Of a stretch of DNA of 64,000 nt, positions 42,813 through 51,815 are shown one piece after another. The notes below the pieces were generated by a model that was not told the origin of the DNA, ran no database searches, and saw only the letters and a program-made list of their open reading frames with translations. The stretch comes from CBDDHT01 sp965227905 (GTDB taxonomy: Bacteria > Pseudomonadota > Alphaproteobacteria > Rhizobiales > Methyloligellaceae), in assembly GCA_965227905.1 (NCBI GenBank), contig OZ245780.1, positions 806,001 through 870,000 of the forward strand, read 5' to 3'. How positions within the stretch are numbered: the stretch's first letter is position 1; each line of letters begins with the position of its first letter. Made by a program: the position numbers and the translations under genes.

Positions 42813-43403
42813 TCATATTGAAACCGGCAACGACGCGTTTTCCGATTGCGCCGAGGCAAGAAGGCATGCTGCTGCAGTTTTGGCATCTCCGGCCGGATCT
42901 TCAGCGTAGCGCAGGTGCGCGGTAACAATTGCGCCTTCTTTCAAAAGCACGAGCTGTGACGCCAAAGTGTCAGGGCTGGAGAGGCCTGCCTCGTTGGCAA
43001 GATCACGAATATGGTTGAGCAACAGGCGTTTGTGCTCAGATGCCTGGGCATGTATCGGACTGTCAGGGTCCTGATATTCACCCGCTGCTTTGAGGAACAT
43101 GCAGCCGCGGAATTCCGGATCCGCAAACCATTCTCCCAGCGCATCGAAAATGGCCAAGAGTTGCTCTTCAGGCGTGCGTCCAAGCTCCTCCATGCGTCGG
43201 AACAGCCAATTGCGAAACCGTTCGTCGCGAAGGCGGAGTGCTGCAAGGATGAGCTCCTCTTTCGTGCGAAAATGCTTGTACATCGAAGTCTTCGAAATGC
43301 CTGTCTCCGAGACCAGCATGTCCATGCCCGTCGCGTGAAAGCCATTCCGATAGAAGACAGCCAGCGCCTTTTGGACGAGCTCGTCACGTTTCGTGGGGCG
43401 CAT
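42813..43403 (-). CDS. TetR/AcrR family regulator
   Basis: 196-residue regulator. The N-terminal helix-turn-helix reads KRDELVQKALAVFYRNGFHATGMDMLVSETGISKTSMYKHFRTKEELILAALRLRDERF; the C-terminal ligand domain resembles the TetR_C_33-like class. The start at 43403 (MRPTKRDEL) is preferred to 43469. It is divergent from the DUF1348 gene, with two GATCAGTAC-containing sites between them, one near each gene. The inducer is unknown. Confidence 0.92.
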   Translation of the reverse strand: MRPTKRDELVQKALAVFYRNGFHATGMDMLVSETGISKTSMYKHFRTKEELILAALRLRDERFRNWLFRRMEELGRTPEEQLLAIFDALGEWFADPEFRGCMFLKAAGEYQDPDSPIHAQASEHKRLLLNHIRDLANEAGLSSPDTLASQLVLLKEGAIVTAHLRYAEDPAGDAKTAAACLLASAQSENASLPVSI

Positions 43404-43419
43404 CTCACAGCCTTTTGAT

Positions 43420-43435
43420 TTACAGATCAGTACTT
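43420..43435. promoter_or_regulatory. Second candidate TetR site
   Basis: TTACAGATCAGTACTT, a degenerate copy of the palindrome at 43549-43564 (shared core GATCAGTAC), lies just upstream of the TetR-type start and would allow autorepression. Confidence 0.45.
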
Positions 43436-43548
43436 TTATGTTCTTTCCGTCTTCAAACTGTCCAATCAAAATTGTCCGAAAAATGTGCCTTTTTTGCGAT
43501 GTGCAGCTCGTATTGATTGCTCCACCGGCCAGGTTTTTATTGACAAAG

Positions 43549-43564
43549 TGTACCGATCAGTACA
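43549..43564. promoter_or_regulatory. Candidate TetR operator within a promoter
   Basis: TGTACCGATCAGTACA is a 16-base palindrome with one mismatched pair. It starts four bases after TTGACA (43540-43545), so it would overlap the -35/-10 spacer of a promoter for the DUF1348 gene. A -10 box is not clear. Confidence 0.6.
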
Positions 43565-43658
43565 TCAATTTTTGATGCCAATCGACATGGCTGTTCCCTG
43601 CTGACCAAAGCGTTGGAATCGTAGAACGGGATTGAGATGCGAAATGGAGACCGGAAAG

Positions 43659-44123
43659 ATGAGTCGACCACCAGTGCCGCCATTCACGGAAGAAACCGCG
43701 CGACTAAAGGTGCGCGCCGCCGAAGATGGCTGGAATGGACGCGACCCGGCCAAGGTCGCTCTTGCCTATACGCCGGACAGCCAATGGAGAAATCGAGCTG
43801 AATTCGTCAGTGGGCGGCAGGAAATTGAAGCCTTTCTGACACGCAAGTGGAACCGTGAACTCGACTACCGGTTGATCAAGGAGCTTTGGACGTTTGCCGA
43901 CAATCGGATTGCCGTTCGCTTTGCCTACGAATGCCGCGACGATAGCGGCCACTGGTTTCGATCCTTTGGGAACGAAAACTGGGAGTTTGATGAGAACGGC
44001 CTGATGCGTCTTCGCATCGCCAGTATCAACGACATGCCGATCAAGGAAGAGGACCGCAAGTTCCACTGGCCTTTGGGACGTCGCCCAGATGACCATCCGG
44101 GATTGACGGATCTCGGTCTATAG
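43659..44123 (+). CDS. DUF1348 family protein (NTF2-like)
   Basis: 154-residue NTF2-fold protein of the DUF1348 family, function unknown. The pattern RPPVPPFTEETARLKVRAAEDGWNGRDPAKVALAYTPDSQWRNRAEF and the end DMPIKEEDRKFHWPLGRRPDDHPGL are diagnostic. The ATG at 43659 has GGAG nine bases before it and gives the usual N-terminus; 43632 and 43644 are alternatives. It is probably the target of the divergent TetR regulator. Confidence 0.9.
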   Translation: MSRPPVPPFTEETARLKVRAAEDGWNGRDPAKVALAYTPDSQWRNRAEFVSGRQEIEAFLTRKWNRELDYRLIKELWTFADNRIAVRFAYECRDDSGHWFRSFGNENWEFDENGLMRLRIASINDMPIKEEDRKFHWPLGRRPDDHPGLTDLGL

Positions 44124-45376
44124 ATCGTAGACAGACTGAGGCGGCAATTTGGTTGATGAACCGACCTGAAAAGCCCAACCTTCTCTACCGTCGCAATGAT
44201 GAACGCGCAGCCAGAGATGTTGCGCTTCTTATCCACTCTTCGAGCGTCTCGAACGTCGTCAGAATGCGATCGGCCGGCAATCATCTCGGCTCAGATTGCC
44301 GCGCTCTCGAGTAGACCCGACAAGGCTCACCTATGTTGCCGGCGGGAGAACCGCGTCTAAGACTGCGGCTGAGGGATAACCGAAAAACTCGTTAGAACGA
44401 TTAAGCTCAAGGCGCCGAAGAAGGCGACACCCACGGTTACCTGCAGAGATACGGCGACAAAGGTAACGAATCCGAGCAATCGACCGTACATGGCTATCAT
44501 CCTCATCTTTTTCCGAGTTCTAAGGATAGAAGTGGTCGGAGCAGACAGGATTGTAAGCGCCACTGTGCACACGATTGATGATATCGCCGTTACCGCCTGG
44601 CGGACACGTTTTGCCCGAGCCGGCTATGGCCTGGATAAGTGAGGCAGCAACACCGGTGCTTCGCCATGACGCAAGAACTCCATGCAACCGATGCGCCTTC
44701 GCTGCCACCAGAAGAACTCACTTGCTGAGTTGTTGCGACCGCATTTGATCGTCGGCGAAAGCGGCAAAAAAGCGCTTGCGTCGACAACAAACACGGCGGT
44801 CAAGAGGTGTGAGGGTATCCAACTGATCGTGTGACGTGGCGCATCAGCACAGAAATTCCGCGACTCGTTTCACAAGAACAAGGAACTGCAACGGATGGAG
44901 ACAGCAGTCCTTGCAGAAATTCAGGCCGGAATCGATCAACAGATACTGGTTCAGGCGCCAGTCAGAACGCTCGAAACGATTCTGGCCTCTCCCTCCACAA
45001 CGCTCGCTCGACGAGCATCCCTGAGCGGTACGCGACCATATGACGCCGAGCTTGGGACTATCTTCAATTTGATCTGGCGAGGTATCGCGCAGGCATAATG
45101 ACAATGAGGGTTCGGGTGACCTCAACAAACGCTTCACAGGCCGGTCTTCTTCATCTACGACGGGCCACAGATCTTTGTGGAGGATTCTCAGGGGCTAAGG
45201 TGAGCACCAGAAGACTAAGTCACAGATCCCCGGCCGAACGAACAGGACAAGGCTCCGCAACCCCGTGCCAATGTCTCTAAGCTGTAGACGCCTGTAACCG
45301 CCGAATAGAGGTCCAGGGCACATTATTCGTGCAGGAAGGTGCGGTGGATGGCTTCATCGCGTAGACAGAGGATGTC
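44124..45376. other. Gene-poor stretch
   Basis: About 1.25 kb with no recognisable protein apart from a doubtful small ORF (44357-44494). Short frames near 44520-44708 (minus) and 44895-45098 (plus) show no family signature, and codon patterns look random. The stretch may hold decayed genes. No tRNA, clear terminator or repeat was seen in it. Confidence 0.5.
44357..44494 (-). CDS. Possible small membrane protein
   Basis: 45-residue frame MYGRLLGFVTFVAVSLQV... with one long hydrophobic segment, preceded by GAGG eight bases before the ATG. Alternative starts at 44506 and 44572 exist. No homologue is recognised. It could be a genuine small single-helix protein or a chance hydrophobic frame. Confidence 0.35.
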   Translation of the reverse strand, partial: AMYGRLLGFVTFVAVSLQVTVGVAFFGALSLIVLTSFSVIPQPQS

Positions 45377-45940
45377 ATGATGGACTCCAAGACACCAATA
45401 TCGGAAGCGGATATCACCGAAAAAGCCGAGAACGGTGAGGGTGTTCTTGCAGTCCTGGGCAAAGAGTTGCTGACTGCCAATATCTCACTGGAAAGTCTGG
45501 GGAAGTCGCTTCTGGTCCTGACCGACACGAACATCTACCAGGCTGGCATTCGCCTGATCCCCAAGGGTGAGAAAGGCTTCAGAAAAGAGCGGGGAGCCAA
45601 CAGCTTTCCGGTCGAAGATTTGCGCAACGTTGAGATCATCGAACGCCCCATCCCCGACTGGATCGGTCACGTGGGCTGGTTCCTTCTGATCGGCGGAATA
45701 GCGCTTATGGGCGCAGCCTTTGCGCATGGCGGCGGATTCGTTATCGCCATTGCACTTCTCGTCGGGCCTGTCTGGATGTCGGTTCCGGGGGCGCTTTTGA
45801 TCGCCTATAAAAAAAGAGACAAAAACGTTTTCCTGCAGTTTGCATTCAGCGATCACGAATTCGCGGTCACAGGAAGCGATTATTCAGAAGACAGCCTTGC
45901 CGAATTCAAACAGAAATGCGCTGAGAGAATTGCGCAGTGA
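45377..45940 (+). CDS. Uncharacterised membrane protein with PH-like soluble part
   Basis: 187 residues. The N-terminal half (about residues 25-95: VLAVLGKELLTANISLESLGKSLLVLTDTNIYQAGIRL) resembles bacterial PH-like domains. Two hydrophobic helices lie at about residues 98-140 (IGHVGWFLLIGGIALMGAAFAHGGGFVIAIALLVG), and a short soluble end follows (FSDHEFAVTG). Either of the two adjacent ATGs could start it. No function is assigned. It stands alone next to the gene-poor stretch. Confidence 0.65.
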   Translation: MMDSKTPISEADITEKAENGEGVLAVLGKELLTANISLESLGKSLLVLTDTNIYQAGIRLIPKGEKGFRKERGANSFPVEDLRNVEIIERPIPDWIGHVGWFLLIGGIALMGAAFAHGGGFVIAIALLVGPVWMSVPGALLIAYKKRDKNVFLQFAFSDHEFAVTGSDYSEDSLAEFKQKCAERIAQ

Positions 45941-46104
45941 TTGGGTCAATGCTTCGCTAAGCCGGTCGATAGACTTTGTGGGCCTGCCTAGTGACTGGGT
46001 AGGTTAGGGCACAACCATCGGACACTGAAATTCCTCGAGCGCACCCGAACGAATGAAATGTCGTAGGGGGAGCGAGTAGCATCCCATCGAGTCTCAAGAC
46101 GACG

Positions 46105-46416
46105 CTAGGATTTTTTCTCATAGTCGTAATTCTCCGGAGTCGCTAATTCACCATATCTCTTTGTGAACTCACACGCGATTGCGCGGAAACACTTTGCTTC
46201 AGACTCCGGATTCATTCCCTCCGCCACGAGCACGGCCTCGGCGAAATCAGCCGCATGCACTCGGTTACACTTGCCCAATAAAACGGATGCCGTCAGTTGA
46301 TTGCAAAAGCCCCACTCCACGCAAAGTTCGGCAAGGAGCTGATCAATGTCCTCGGAAAGAACTGCGCTTCGCTTCTTTCGGTACTGGGGGAAGGTCGTTG
46401 CACCCTCTGTCTGCAC
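46105..46416 (-). CDS. Hypothetical protein
   Basis: 103-residue frame with a plausible globular composition and a central helix-rich part (SEDIDQLLAELCVEWGFCNQLTASVLLGKCNRVHAADFAEAVLVAEGMNPE). It ends 374 bases before the tRNA's 3' side. No family is recognised and the true start may be internal, for example a Met or alternative codon nearer LSEDIDQLL. Coding status is moderately likely. Confidence 0.55.
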   Translation of the reverse strand: MQTEGATTFPQYRKKRSAVLSEDIDQLLAELCVEWGFCNQLTASVLLGKCNRVHAADFAEAVLVAEGMNPESEAKCFRAIACEFTKRYGELATPENYDYEKKS

Positions 46417-46477
46417 CGAAGCATCATGCCCAGCGCAAGCTGTATCTAGGCCATGGTTTCAATCTACGGATAAGGAT

Positions 46478-46555
<78 letters not shown>

Positions 46556-46807
46556 CCAAAACAATCGCGATTGCGGCACGGCCTGACCGAAAAGTTTAGC
46601 CGTGCGCCAAGACCGATATTTGAAGATTTGGTCTGGGCTCGCCGGGCCCAGCGCTTGTGCGTTGGTCAATCCCCGGCGTCATTGAGCTGACACATATAGG
46701 GGAGCGCCGTCGGACTTGCAACACCCTCATCGCTTCATTTGTGCGCTGCGGCAAATAAGTCGCGATCAGGCCTGATCGCGCCGTATCGCGAAGGTCCCTG
46801 GCACCAG

Positions 46808-46954
46808 TTACTTGTTGAGAACCAGAAGGGCGAACATGGCGAAGCTCAGGATGGCGCCATAGACCGCGACATGCTTGACGATGCTCTTGATCCAGCTGCT
46901 GAGCGGGTGTCCCGCGATCATCTTTTCCGCGCCTCCCTGATTATCGTTTGCCAT
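46808..46954 (-). CDS. Small single-helix membrane protein
   Basis: 48-residue protein. A soluble N-terminus (MANDNQGGAEKMIAGHP) is followed by a hydrophobic helix (HVAVYGAILSFAMFALLVLNK). It resembles in layout the small subunit IV of alphaproteobacterial aa3 oxidases, but no specific motif supports that. It lies 29 bases behind the first barrel-protein gene, in the same orientation. The start at 46954 is chosen over the frame from 47050, which overlaps the upstream gene. Confidence 0.55.
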   Translation of the reverse strand: MANDNQGGAEKMIAGHPLSSWIKSIVKHVAVYGAILSFAMFALLVLNK

Positions 46955-46983
46955 TGAACTTGCCGTTTCCCTGCGGTCTTGCG

Positions 46984-48057
46984 CTATTGCATTCGCCACG
47001 GCATGGGCGGGCGATAGGTGAATCCGAGCGGGACGATCTGGTGTGACCACAAATTCGTCTTCAAGGTTCCGCCGCCTTTCAGAGGGGCGTTGTGCATTGA
47101 GTAGTTCAGCTTGTATTCCGTGAACCAGGAAAAGCTGTCCGCAACGAAGACGCGCCAGTCGACACCGGCCAGCACCTGAAAGGTGGGGCCTGTGATCATG
47201 TGCTTATAGGTCCGTGTCTCGCGCGGCTGACCCTCGCGCCACAGATAGACGTGAGGGAAGGTCGGGCCGACACCGATGCCGACATAGGGTGTGATCCGCG
47301 GATGAATGCCCTGGAAGCGCACCATTCCATTGAGTGCGATGAAATTCAGGCCATGGGTGAAGTCGAGGCGCCGGAATGTCTCTGTCACCGATTCCTCTTT
47401 GGGAACAGGCTTGCCGTCTCGCGTGCCCGACTGCTCAAGTATTTGACGATGCCAGAGAATAGCCTTGGCGTGGGTGTAATCGAGCATCGCCCCGAAAACC
47501 GGTTTCTTCTGGCTCCAATAAGTGAAGCGGGCACCCCAATAGGGCTCGGTCTGAGTCGACTCGCTCCGCCACAGAGCGTTCTTCATGAGAAGGTCGGTGC
47601 CGCCCGGCTGATTGAGCCTAAGGTCGCTTTTCTGATGAATGCTGCCACCCGCATAAACGCCCACGTCGAAATTGCGTGCCCGCAGTGTCGTCTCGCCTTT
47701 GCCGCCCTTTTCGGCCTGTTGTTCCGAGGGGTCGACATTCTGGGCAAAGGAAAGGGAGCCGATCATCGCAATGCCGGCCATCGTCTTGCCGAGTACGGTG
47801 ATCAGATTGATTATGAAACCGATCCCTGTCGTGGCAATGATGAGGCCAACCGAGAGCAGGGATGCCAGCCCAAGACTTCGGGCAAAGCCGTGGATCGTCT
47901 CGAATTCCATGGATTGATGGACGTTCCACAGCGCGAACGCAGCTGCGCCGGTCCATGCGAGAGCCAGGCAGCCCCGCCCAAGCCAAGGCAGTGACAAACG
48001 CGTAATTACGCCGGAAATGGAAGGGAAGGTGAGCGCTCTGGAACGACTTTCAGCCAT
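46984..48057 (-). CDS. Lipid A oxidase (LpxQ)-like beta-barrel protein with membrane N-terminus (copy 1)
   Basis: 357 residues. The N-terminal 105 residues hold two to three hydrophobic segments (about 25-45, 62-82, 84-105), the last ending like a signal cleavage site, GSLSFAQ. From about residue 130 comes an outer-membrane barrel resembling proteins annotated as lipid A oxidase: GVYAGGSIHQKSDL, MLDYTHAKA, RLDFTHGLNFIALNGMVRF, PYVGIGVGPTFPHV, ITGPTFQVLAGVDWRV and GGGTLKTNLW. The oxidase role rests on this resemblance. A paralogue lies directly upstream, 45 bases away. Confidence 0.6.
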   Translation of the reverse strand: MAESRSRALTFPSISGVITRLSLPWLGRGCLALAWTGAAAFALWNVHQSMEFETIHGFARSLGLASLLSVGLIIATTGIGFIINLITVLGKTMAGIAMIGSLSFAQNVDPSEQQAEKGGKGETTLRARNFDVGVYAGGSIHQKSDLRLNQPGGTDLLMKNALWRSESTQTEPYWGARFTYWSQKKPVFGAMLDYTHAKAILWHRQILEQSGTRDGKPVPKEESVTETFRRLDFTHGLNFIALNGMVRFQGIHPRITPYVGIGVGPTFPHVYLWREGQPRETRTYKHMITGPTFQVLAGVDWRVFVADSFSWFTEYKLNYSMHNAPLKGGGTLKTNLWSHQIVPLGFTYRPPMPWRMQ

Positions 48058-48102
48058 GGTCTATCCCGTTTCGTCTCGTGTTGCGGAAAGGTCTGCTAGG
48101 CC

Positions 48103-49278
48103 TCAGTTGACTGCCGGCGCGGCGCGCCAAAGATACCGCGTAATTCCGACTACGATCTGGTTGATCCAGAAGTTCGTGCTGACCGTGCCGCCCGTTTTCA
48201 GCTTTGCCTCATTCTGCGACAGGGCCAGCTTGTATTCGGTAATCGAGGAAACGCGGTTCGACACGAAAATTCGCCATTCAATGCCGCCGAGAACCTGAAA
48301 GACCGGCCCGGTGATCTGGGGCCCGAGTGTCCGGGTCTTCCGCGGGAATCCAGCGCGCTGCGCATCGACATGAGGTACCATGAGCCCGAGGCCAATCCCG
48401 AAATAGGGCCGGATTCGCGGGTGAAGCCGAGAGATGCGGAACAGCCCATTCATCGTAATCGAGTTCAGGCCATGCGTGTATTCAAGCTTGCGGAATGTAT
48501 CTTCGAACTTGCCCGAGGCTGGAACCGGTTTGCCGCCGACCTTGCCTGATTGTGTCACGATCTGTTCGTAGGCCGTTGCTTTGGAGTGGGTGAAATCGAC
48601 CATGCTGCCGAGGGCAGGCACCGTTTCCGCCCACTTGATCCCGCGCGCACCATAAAACGGCGAGTCGATGAGCGACTCGTTCCACCAGCGAACCTTGTTC
48701 AGTGTGATGTCCGTGTCATCGGGCGCCTTCAGGATCACGTCGGAGTTTCTGGCGATGCTGCCGCCGAGATACAGCGCGCCCTGGATTTCCGAGCCTGCGG
48801 GCGATGCAGCATCGATCTTGCCGTATTTAGAACCGCCGTCGCCCGTGTCGGCAATTTGCGCGAAGCTCAAGGCGCCGAGCGCCGCGAGACCTGTGCCGGC
48901 CTTGTGAAGAATGTCTGTGATCAGCAGGACTTGCGACCCGATGAGGCCGCTTAGCGAAAGGCAGAGGAATACCACAACGGCCTGTGCCCCTGATCCAACG
49001 AACTGATGCAGCATCGCCAAGGAGGCGCCAAGTGACGGCGATGTCTCGACATGCATCAGCGTGGATGCAGCGGCAAACGCCAGTCCGGCAAGCGCTGCGG
49101 CCCCGCCAGCAATCTCGCGAATGCCAAATGACGTGTTTGTCTTGGAAACACACGAAAGCGGTCGGTGATCCGTTCCTGTGCCGACACCTGCCCATAATAG
49201 GCCGCTCTGCGCCAGTTTGGTTTGAACATCTGCCGCGAGCCGGTCGGCTCGACCGATGAGTTCTCTCGGAGTTATCAA
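48103..49278 (-). CDS. Lipid A oxidase (LpxQ)-like beta-barrel protein with membrane N-terminus (copy 2)
   Basis: 391-residue paralogue of the downstream gene. The N-terminal 145 residues contain hydrophobic segments at about 52-72 and 95-120, plus a third ending ALGALSFAQIADTG, matching the SLSFAQ of copy 1. The barrel part repeats the same blocks: ALYLGGSIARNSDV, MVDFTHSKATAY, KLEYTHGLNSITMNGLFRI, PYFGIGLGLMVPHV, ITGPVFQVLGGIEWRI and GGTVSTNFW. The N-terminal helices are not alike in detail, so the copies have diverged. It probably modifies or monitors lipid A in the outer membrane. Confidence 0.6.
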   Translation of the reverse strand: MITPRELIGRADRLAADVQTKLAQSGLLWAGVGTGTDHRPLSCVSKTNTSFGIREIAGGAAALAGLAFAAASTLMHVETSPSLGASLAMLHQFVGSGAQAVVVFLCLSLSGLIGSQVLLITDILHKAGTGLAALGALSFAQIADTGDGGSKYGKIDAASPAGSEIQGALYLGGSIARNSDVILKAPDDTDITLNKVRWWNESLIDSPFYGARGIKWAETVPALGSMVDFTHSKATAYEQIVTQSGKVGGKPVPASGKFEDTFRKLEYTHGLNSITMNGLFRISRLHPRIRPYFGIGLGLMVPHVDAQRAGFPRKTRTLGPQITGPVFQVLGGIEWRIFVSNRVSSITEYKLALSQNEAKLKTGGTVSTNFWINQIVVGITRYLWRAAPAVN

Positions 49279-49496
49279 GGGATCCCGTGCCCCAAAACTG
49301 TGCCTGGGAAGGCGCTGACCAATTGTGGGCGGACCGTAGTCAATTCAAGATCGCGAAGCAATGCAATAGAGTGCGCTGGTGCGTCGCAGGTTCGAAAGCG
49401 GCTTTGTCGCCAGGCAGGGTGATTTTCCAGGAGGGAACTGATACATACGATCCGCTTTTGGCATCTCGAACCCTATTTGAGGAAGCGAGCGCAAGA

Positions 49497-50096
49497 ATGT
49501 CGGACAAACCCTTATCGGTCGCACGACGCATCGGATTGATCGGTCGTGCTATGCTGTTGGTCATATTGGTCTTTTTCTTTATCGATACATCGGTCGATAT
49601 CTGGCCCGCGGTCGGCATTCATTCGGAAATGTGCAAGAAGGCGGAAACGATCCCCGAAGGCGAGCGGGCTGCCTATCTGGAGACCATCAAGCGGGAAGCG
49701 AAGGTCAATTGCGAGTTTGGCGACATTCCTATCGCCAAGGTCAATATCAGCGGGTTGAAGACATTTCTGTCGGCAGATCAGGGCATGATCGGGTTGAGCG
49801 CCATCGTTGCGATGATCGGTGCATTGTTCCGGTCTCTGCTGAGCACGGCGAATGCGTTTCGCGGTAGCGGGCGGGCCGATAACTCGCTGACATGGGATCT
49901 CCTGCGCCCATTCCTGGCAGGGGCATTGGCTGTTGTTATCTATTTCGGGCTTCGCGGTCTGTTTCTGCCCTCGGTCAGCGTCACGGAAATCAATCCCTAT
50001 GGCTTCATGGCCATATCCGGCCTGGTGGGCCTGTTCATCGATGAGCTGATTTCGAAATGCTTCGCTGCCCGTAATGCCGTGAAAGGGCGTACGTGA
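49497..50096 (+). CDS. Uncharacterised four-helix membrane protein
   Basis: 199 residues with about four hydrophobic segments (about 12-35, 95-115, 135-160, 168-190), separated by a polar loop with two cysteines in CKKAETIPEGERAAYLETIKREAKVNCEFGDIP. The start at 49497 (MSDKPLSVARRIG) is chosen because the upstream 70 residues of the frame are low-complexity and overlap nothing conserved. No family is recognised. It is divergent from the lipid A-type barrel genes and may belong to the same envelope locus. Confidence 0.6.
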   Translation: MSDKPLSVARRIGLIGRAMLLVILVFFFIDTSVDIWPAVGIHSEMCKKAETIPEGERAAYLETIKREAKVNCEFGDIPIAKVNISGLKTFLSADQGMIGLSAIVAMIGALFRSLLSTANAFRGSGRADNSLTWDLLRPFLAGALAVVIYFGLRGLFLPSVSVTEINPYGFMAISGLVGLFIDELISKCFAARNAVKGRT

Positions 50097-50131
50097 CCTG
50101 TAGGAGTGCCTAAAGAAGCTCGCTTACACCT

Positions 50132-50965
50132 TTACGAGGAAAGGTGGCCGGGGAAGGCATAATCATCGTTCGGATCCGGGCGGTCTTCGTCCGTCACCAA
50201 TTTGCTTCTGGCTTCTTTGCCGATCCAGCGTCCGAGATGTCTGCCACGCATGCGGATTGAGCCATCCGCGCGCCGGGCAAACAGCCACCGTCTGGTGGCC
50301 AGGCGTTCGCGGAGCCAGTAGGGGAAGGTGAATCCCAGGATCATACCTGCGAGTGCATCGGAGAAATAATGTGCGGACACGAAGAAGCGTGTCGCTGCCA
50401 GCCACGCTGCGATCACGAAGACGACGACACGAGTCCGCGGCCAGATGATTGCGACAACGGCAGCGAATGCGCAGATCGTTGTCGCATGTCCGGAAGGAAA
50501 TGACGCAAAGCTCGAGGAAAAGGTGAAAGGCTCGAAGTGAAAGGACCCGAAGGTCTCGAAGTGCTTGGGTCTGGCGCGGCCAAGGATGTTCTTGGCGAGA
50601 TTGGCTATGATCCCGGAGGCGGCAATCGCGATAAAGAGGAAGCCGAACCCTTGGGCCAGGAGGCCGTGGGCAGCCCTGGACCGCGGCCCGAGGTCGCTTG
50701 TCCGCAGGGCAACGAGCAGAATAATGGCCCCACCTGAAATAAATAAGATCCAGGCCGATTTTCCTGTATCGGTGATACCGCGGAAAAAACTGATGACCGC
50801 TGGGTCGATCGACTGGACGGCCTTATAGACCAACGGATCCAGCAGTAGAAAAGTGGCCGCCACCACAGAGCCTGTGATGGCGGTCTTTTCGATCAGGGAA
50901 AGCTCGGCAAACCAGCGTAACGTACTCTTGTCTTGGGTCATTGCGGGCCCGCTGAGCTTTTTCAT
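50132..50965 (-). CDS. PAP2 family lipid phosphatase (canonical motifs)
   Basis: 277-residue membrane phosphatase. It has five to six helices with all three PAP2 motifs: KNILGRARP, FPSGHATT and SAHYFSDALAG, including both catalytic histidines. A basic C-terminal tail of about 60 residues ends the protein. Relatives include LpxE-type lipid A 1-phosphatases and undecaprenyl diphosphate phosphatases; the substrate is not decided. It lies four bases behind the DUF302 gene in the minus-strand operon. Confidence 0.88.
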   Translation of the reverse strand: MKKLSGPAMTQDKSTLRWFAELSLIEKTAITGSVVAATFLLLDPLVYKAVQSIDPAVISFFRGITDTGKSAWILFISGGAIILLVALRTSDLGPRSRAAHGLLAQGFGFLFIAIAASGIIANLAKNILGRARPKHFETFGSFHFEPFTFSSSFASFPSGHATTICAFAAVVAIIWPRTRVVVFVIAAWLAATRFFVSAHYFSDALAGMILGFTFPYWLRERLATRRWLFARRADGSIRMRGRHLGRWIGKEARSKLVTDEDRPDPNDDYAFPGHLSS

Positions 50966-50969
50966 CTGA

Positions 50970-51437
50970 CTACTTTGCCTTGACGGCTGCGTCGGTCAGT
51001 TTGCCGAGTGCGCCAGTCATCTTCTTGAAGACGGCATCTTTGTCCGTAATGCCGTGACGCGCCTGCATGGATGCGGGCGTTGAATAGGCAAGCCAGACTT
51101 TACCGGCATCGTCTTCCCACGCGAGAGCCTTCATCGGCAGATCGATCCCGATCTTGCGGTTGGACTGCATGAGCGGCGTGCCGAGCTTCGGATTGCCGAA
51201 GATGAGCAATTCTGTCGGCTTCAGCTCAAGACCAGCCTTCTTGGCGCCGGCCGCGTGATTGACACGCGTGAAAACAGTGATGCCCTTGCTCGTCAGAATT
51301 TTGGCCAGGCGGTCGAGCGTTGCCGCGACCGAATGGGCGCTTTCCTTGACGACCATGTTGTCGCCGGCCTGTGCGCCGGTTGTGAGTAGTGCGAAGAGAG
51401 CCATTCCGGCAAGAAAATGTCGCATCATTGTCCTCAT
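50970..51437 (-). CDS. DUF302 domain periplasmic protein
   Basis: 155 residues. A signal peptide (MRTMMRHFLAGMALFALLTTGAQAG) is followed by a DUF302 domain: DRLAKILTSKGITVFTRVNHAAGAKKAGLELKPTELLIFGNPKLGTPLMQSNRKIGIDLPMKALAWEDDAGKVWLAYSTP. Biological role unknown. Placed between the LABN and PAP2 genes of the operon. Confidence 0.88.
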   Translation of the reverse strand: MRTMMRHFLAGMALFALLTTGAQAGDNMVVKESAHSVAATLDRLAKILTSKGITVFTRVNHAAGAKKAGLELKPTELLIFGNPKLGTPLMQSNRKIGIDLPMKALAWEDDAGKVWLAYSTPASMQARHGITDKDAVFKKMTGALGKLTDAAVKAK

Positions 51438-51471
51438 TGTTTACGCTGAAGTTACTGTTGTCGGCCGTGGA

Positions 51472-51810
51472 TCATTCCGCCGGCACCTTAGGGGCCTCGC
51501 TCTGGAGGCTGCGTTTGCCGCGCCAAATGAAATAGATGTTGCGGCCGTAAATCAAAAGCCCGGTTGCCTGCCCCAATATAAAGACGGGATCGGTGCGATG
51601 AATGGCGTAGACGAGCAGCATGGTGCCGCCTAAGAAGCTGAAGTACCAAAAGACCTCGGGCACAATGCTCTGACGGGCACGCTCCGAGTAAATCCATTGC
51701 ACGATAAAGCGCATGGAGAACATGAGCTGGGCTGTAAATCCGACGCTTAGCCAAATTAGCTCGGTCGTCGTGATGCTTGCCCACCAATCGGCAAATCCCG
51801 AAAGGTCCAT
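51472..51810 (-). CDS. LABN-domain membrane protein (lipid A biosynthesis N-terminal)
   Basis: 112-residue protein of the LABN family (related to the N-terminal domain found before some lipid-A-disaccharide synthases). Three hydrophobic segments: WLSVGFTAQLMFSMRFIVQWIYSERARQSIVPEVFWYFSFLGGTMLLVYAI and FILGQATGLLIYGRNIYFIW. It is often adjacent to DPM-type glycosyltransferases and ArnT-like proteins, as here. It lies five bases behind the GT2 gene. Its exact role, perhaps in carrier-lipid sugar handling, is not known. Confidence 0.87.
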   Translation of the reverse strand: MDLSGFADWWASITTTELIWLSVGFTAQLMFSMRFIVQWIYSERARQSIVPEVFWYFSFLGGTMLLVYAIHRTDPVFILGQATGLLIYGRNIYFIWRGKRSLQSEAPKVPAE

Positions 51811-51815
51811 CGCAG

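Noticed and set aside
44520..45098. Short frames considered as transposase or other decayed gene remnants
   Set aside because: No DDE, HTH or other motif and no terminal inverted repeats could be found, so a mobile element is not supported.
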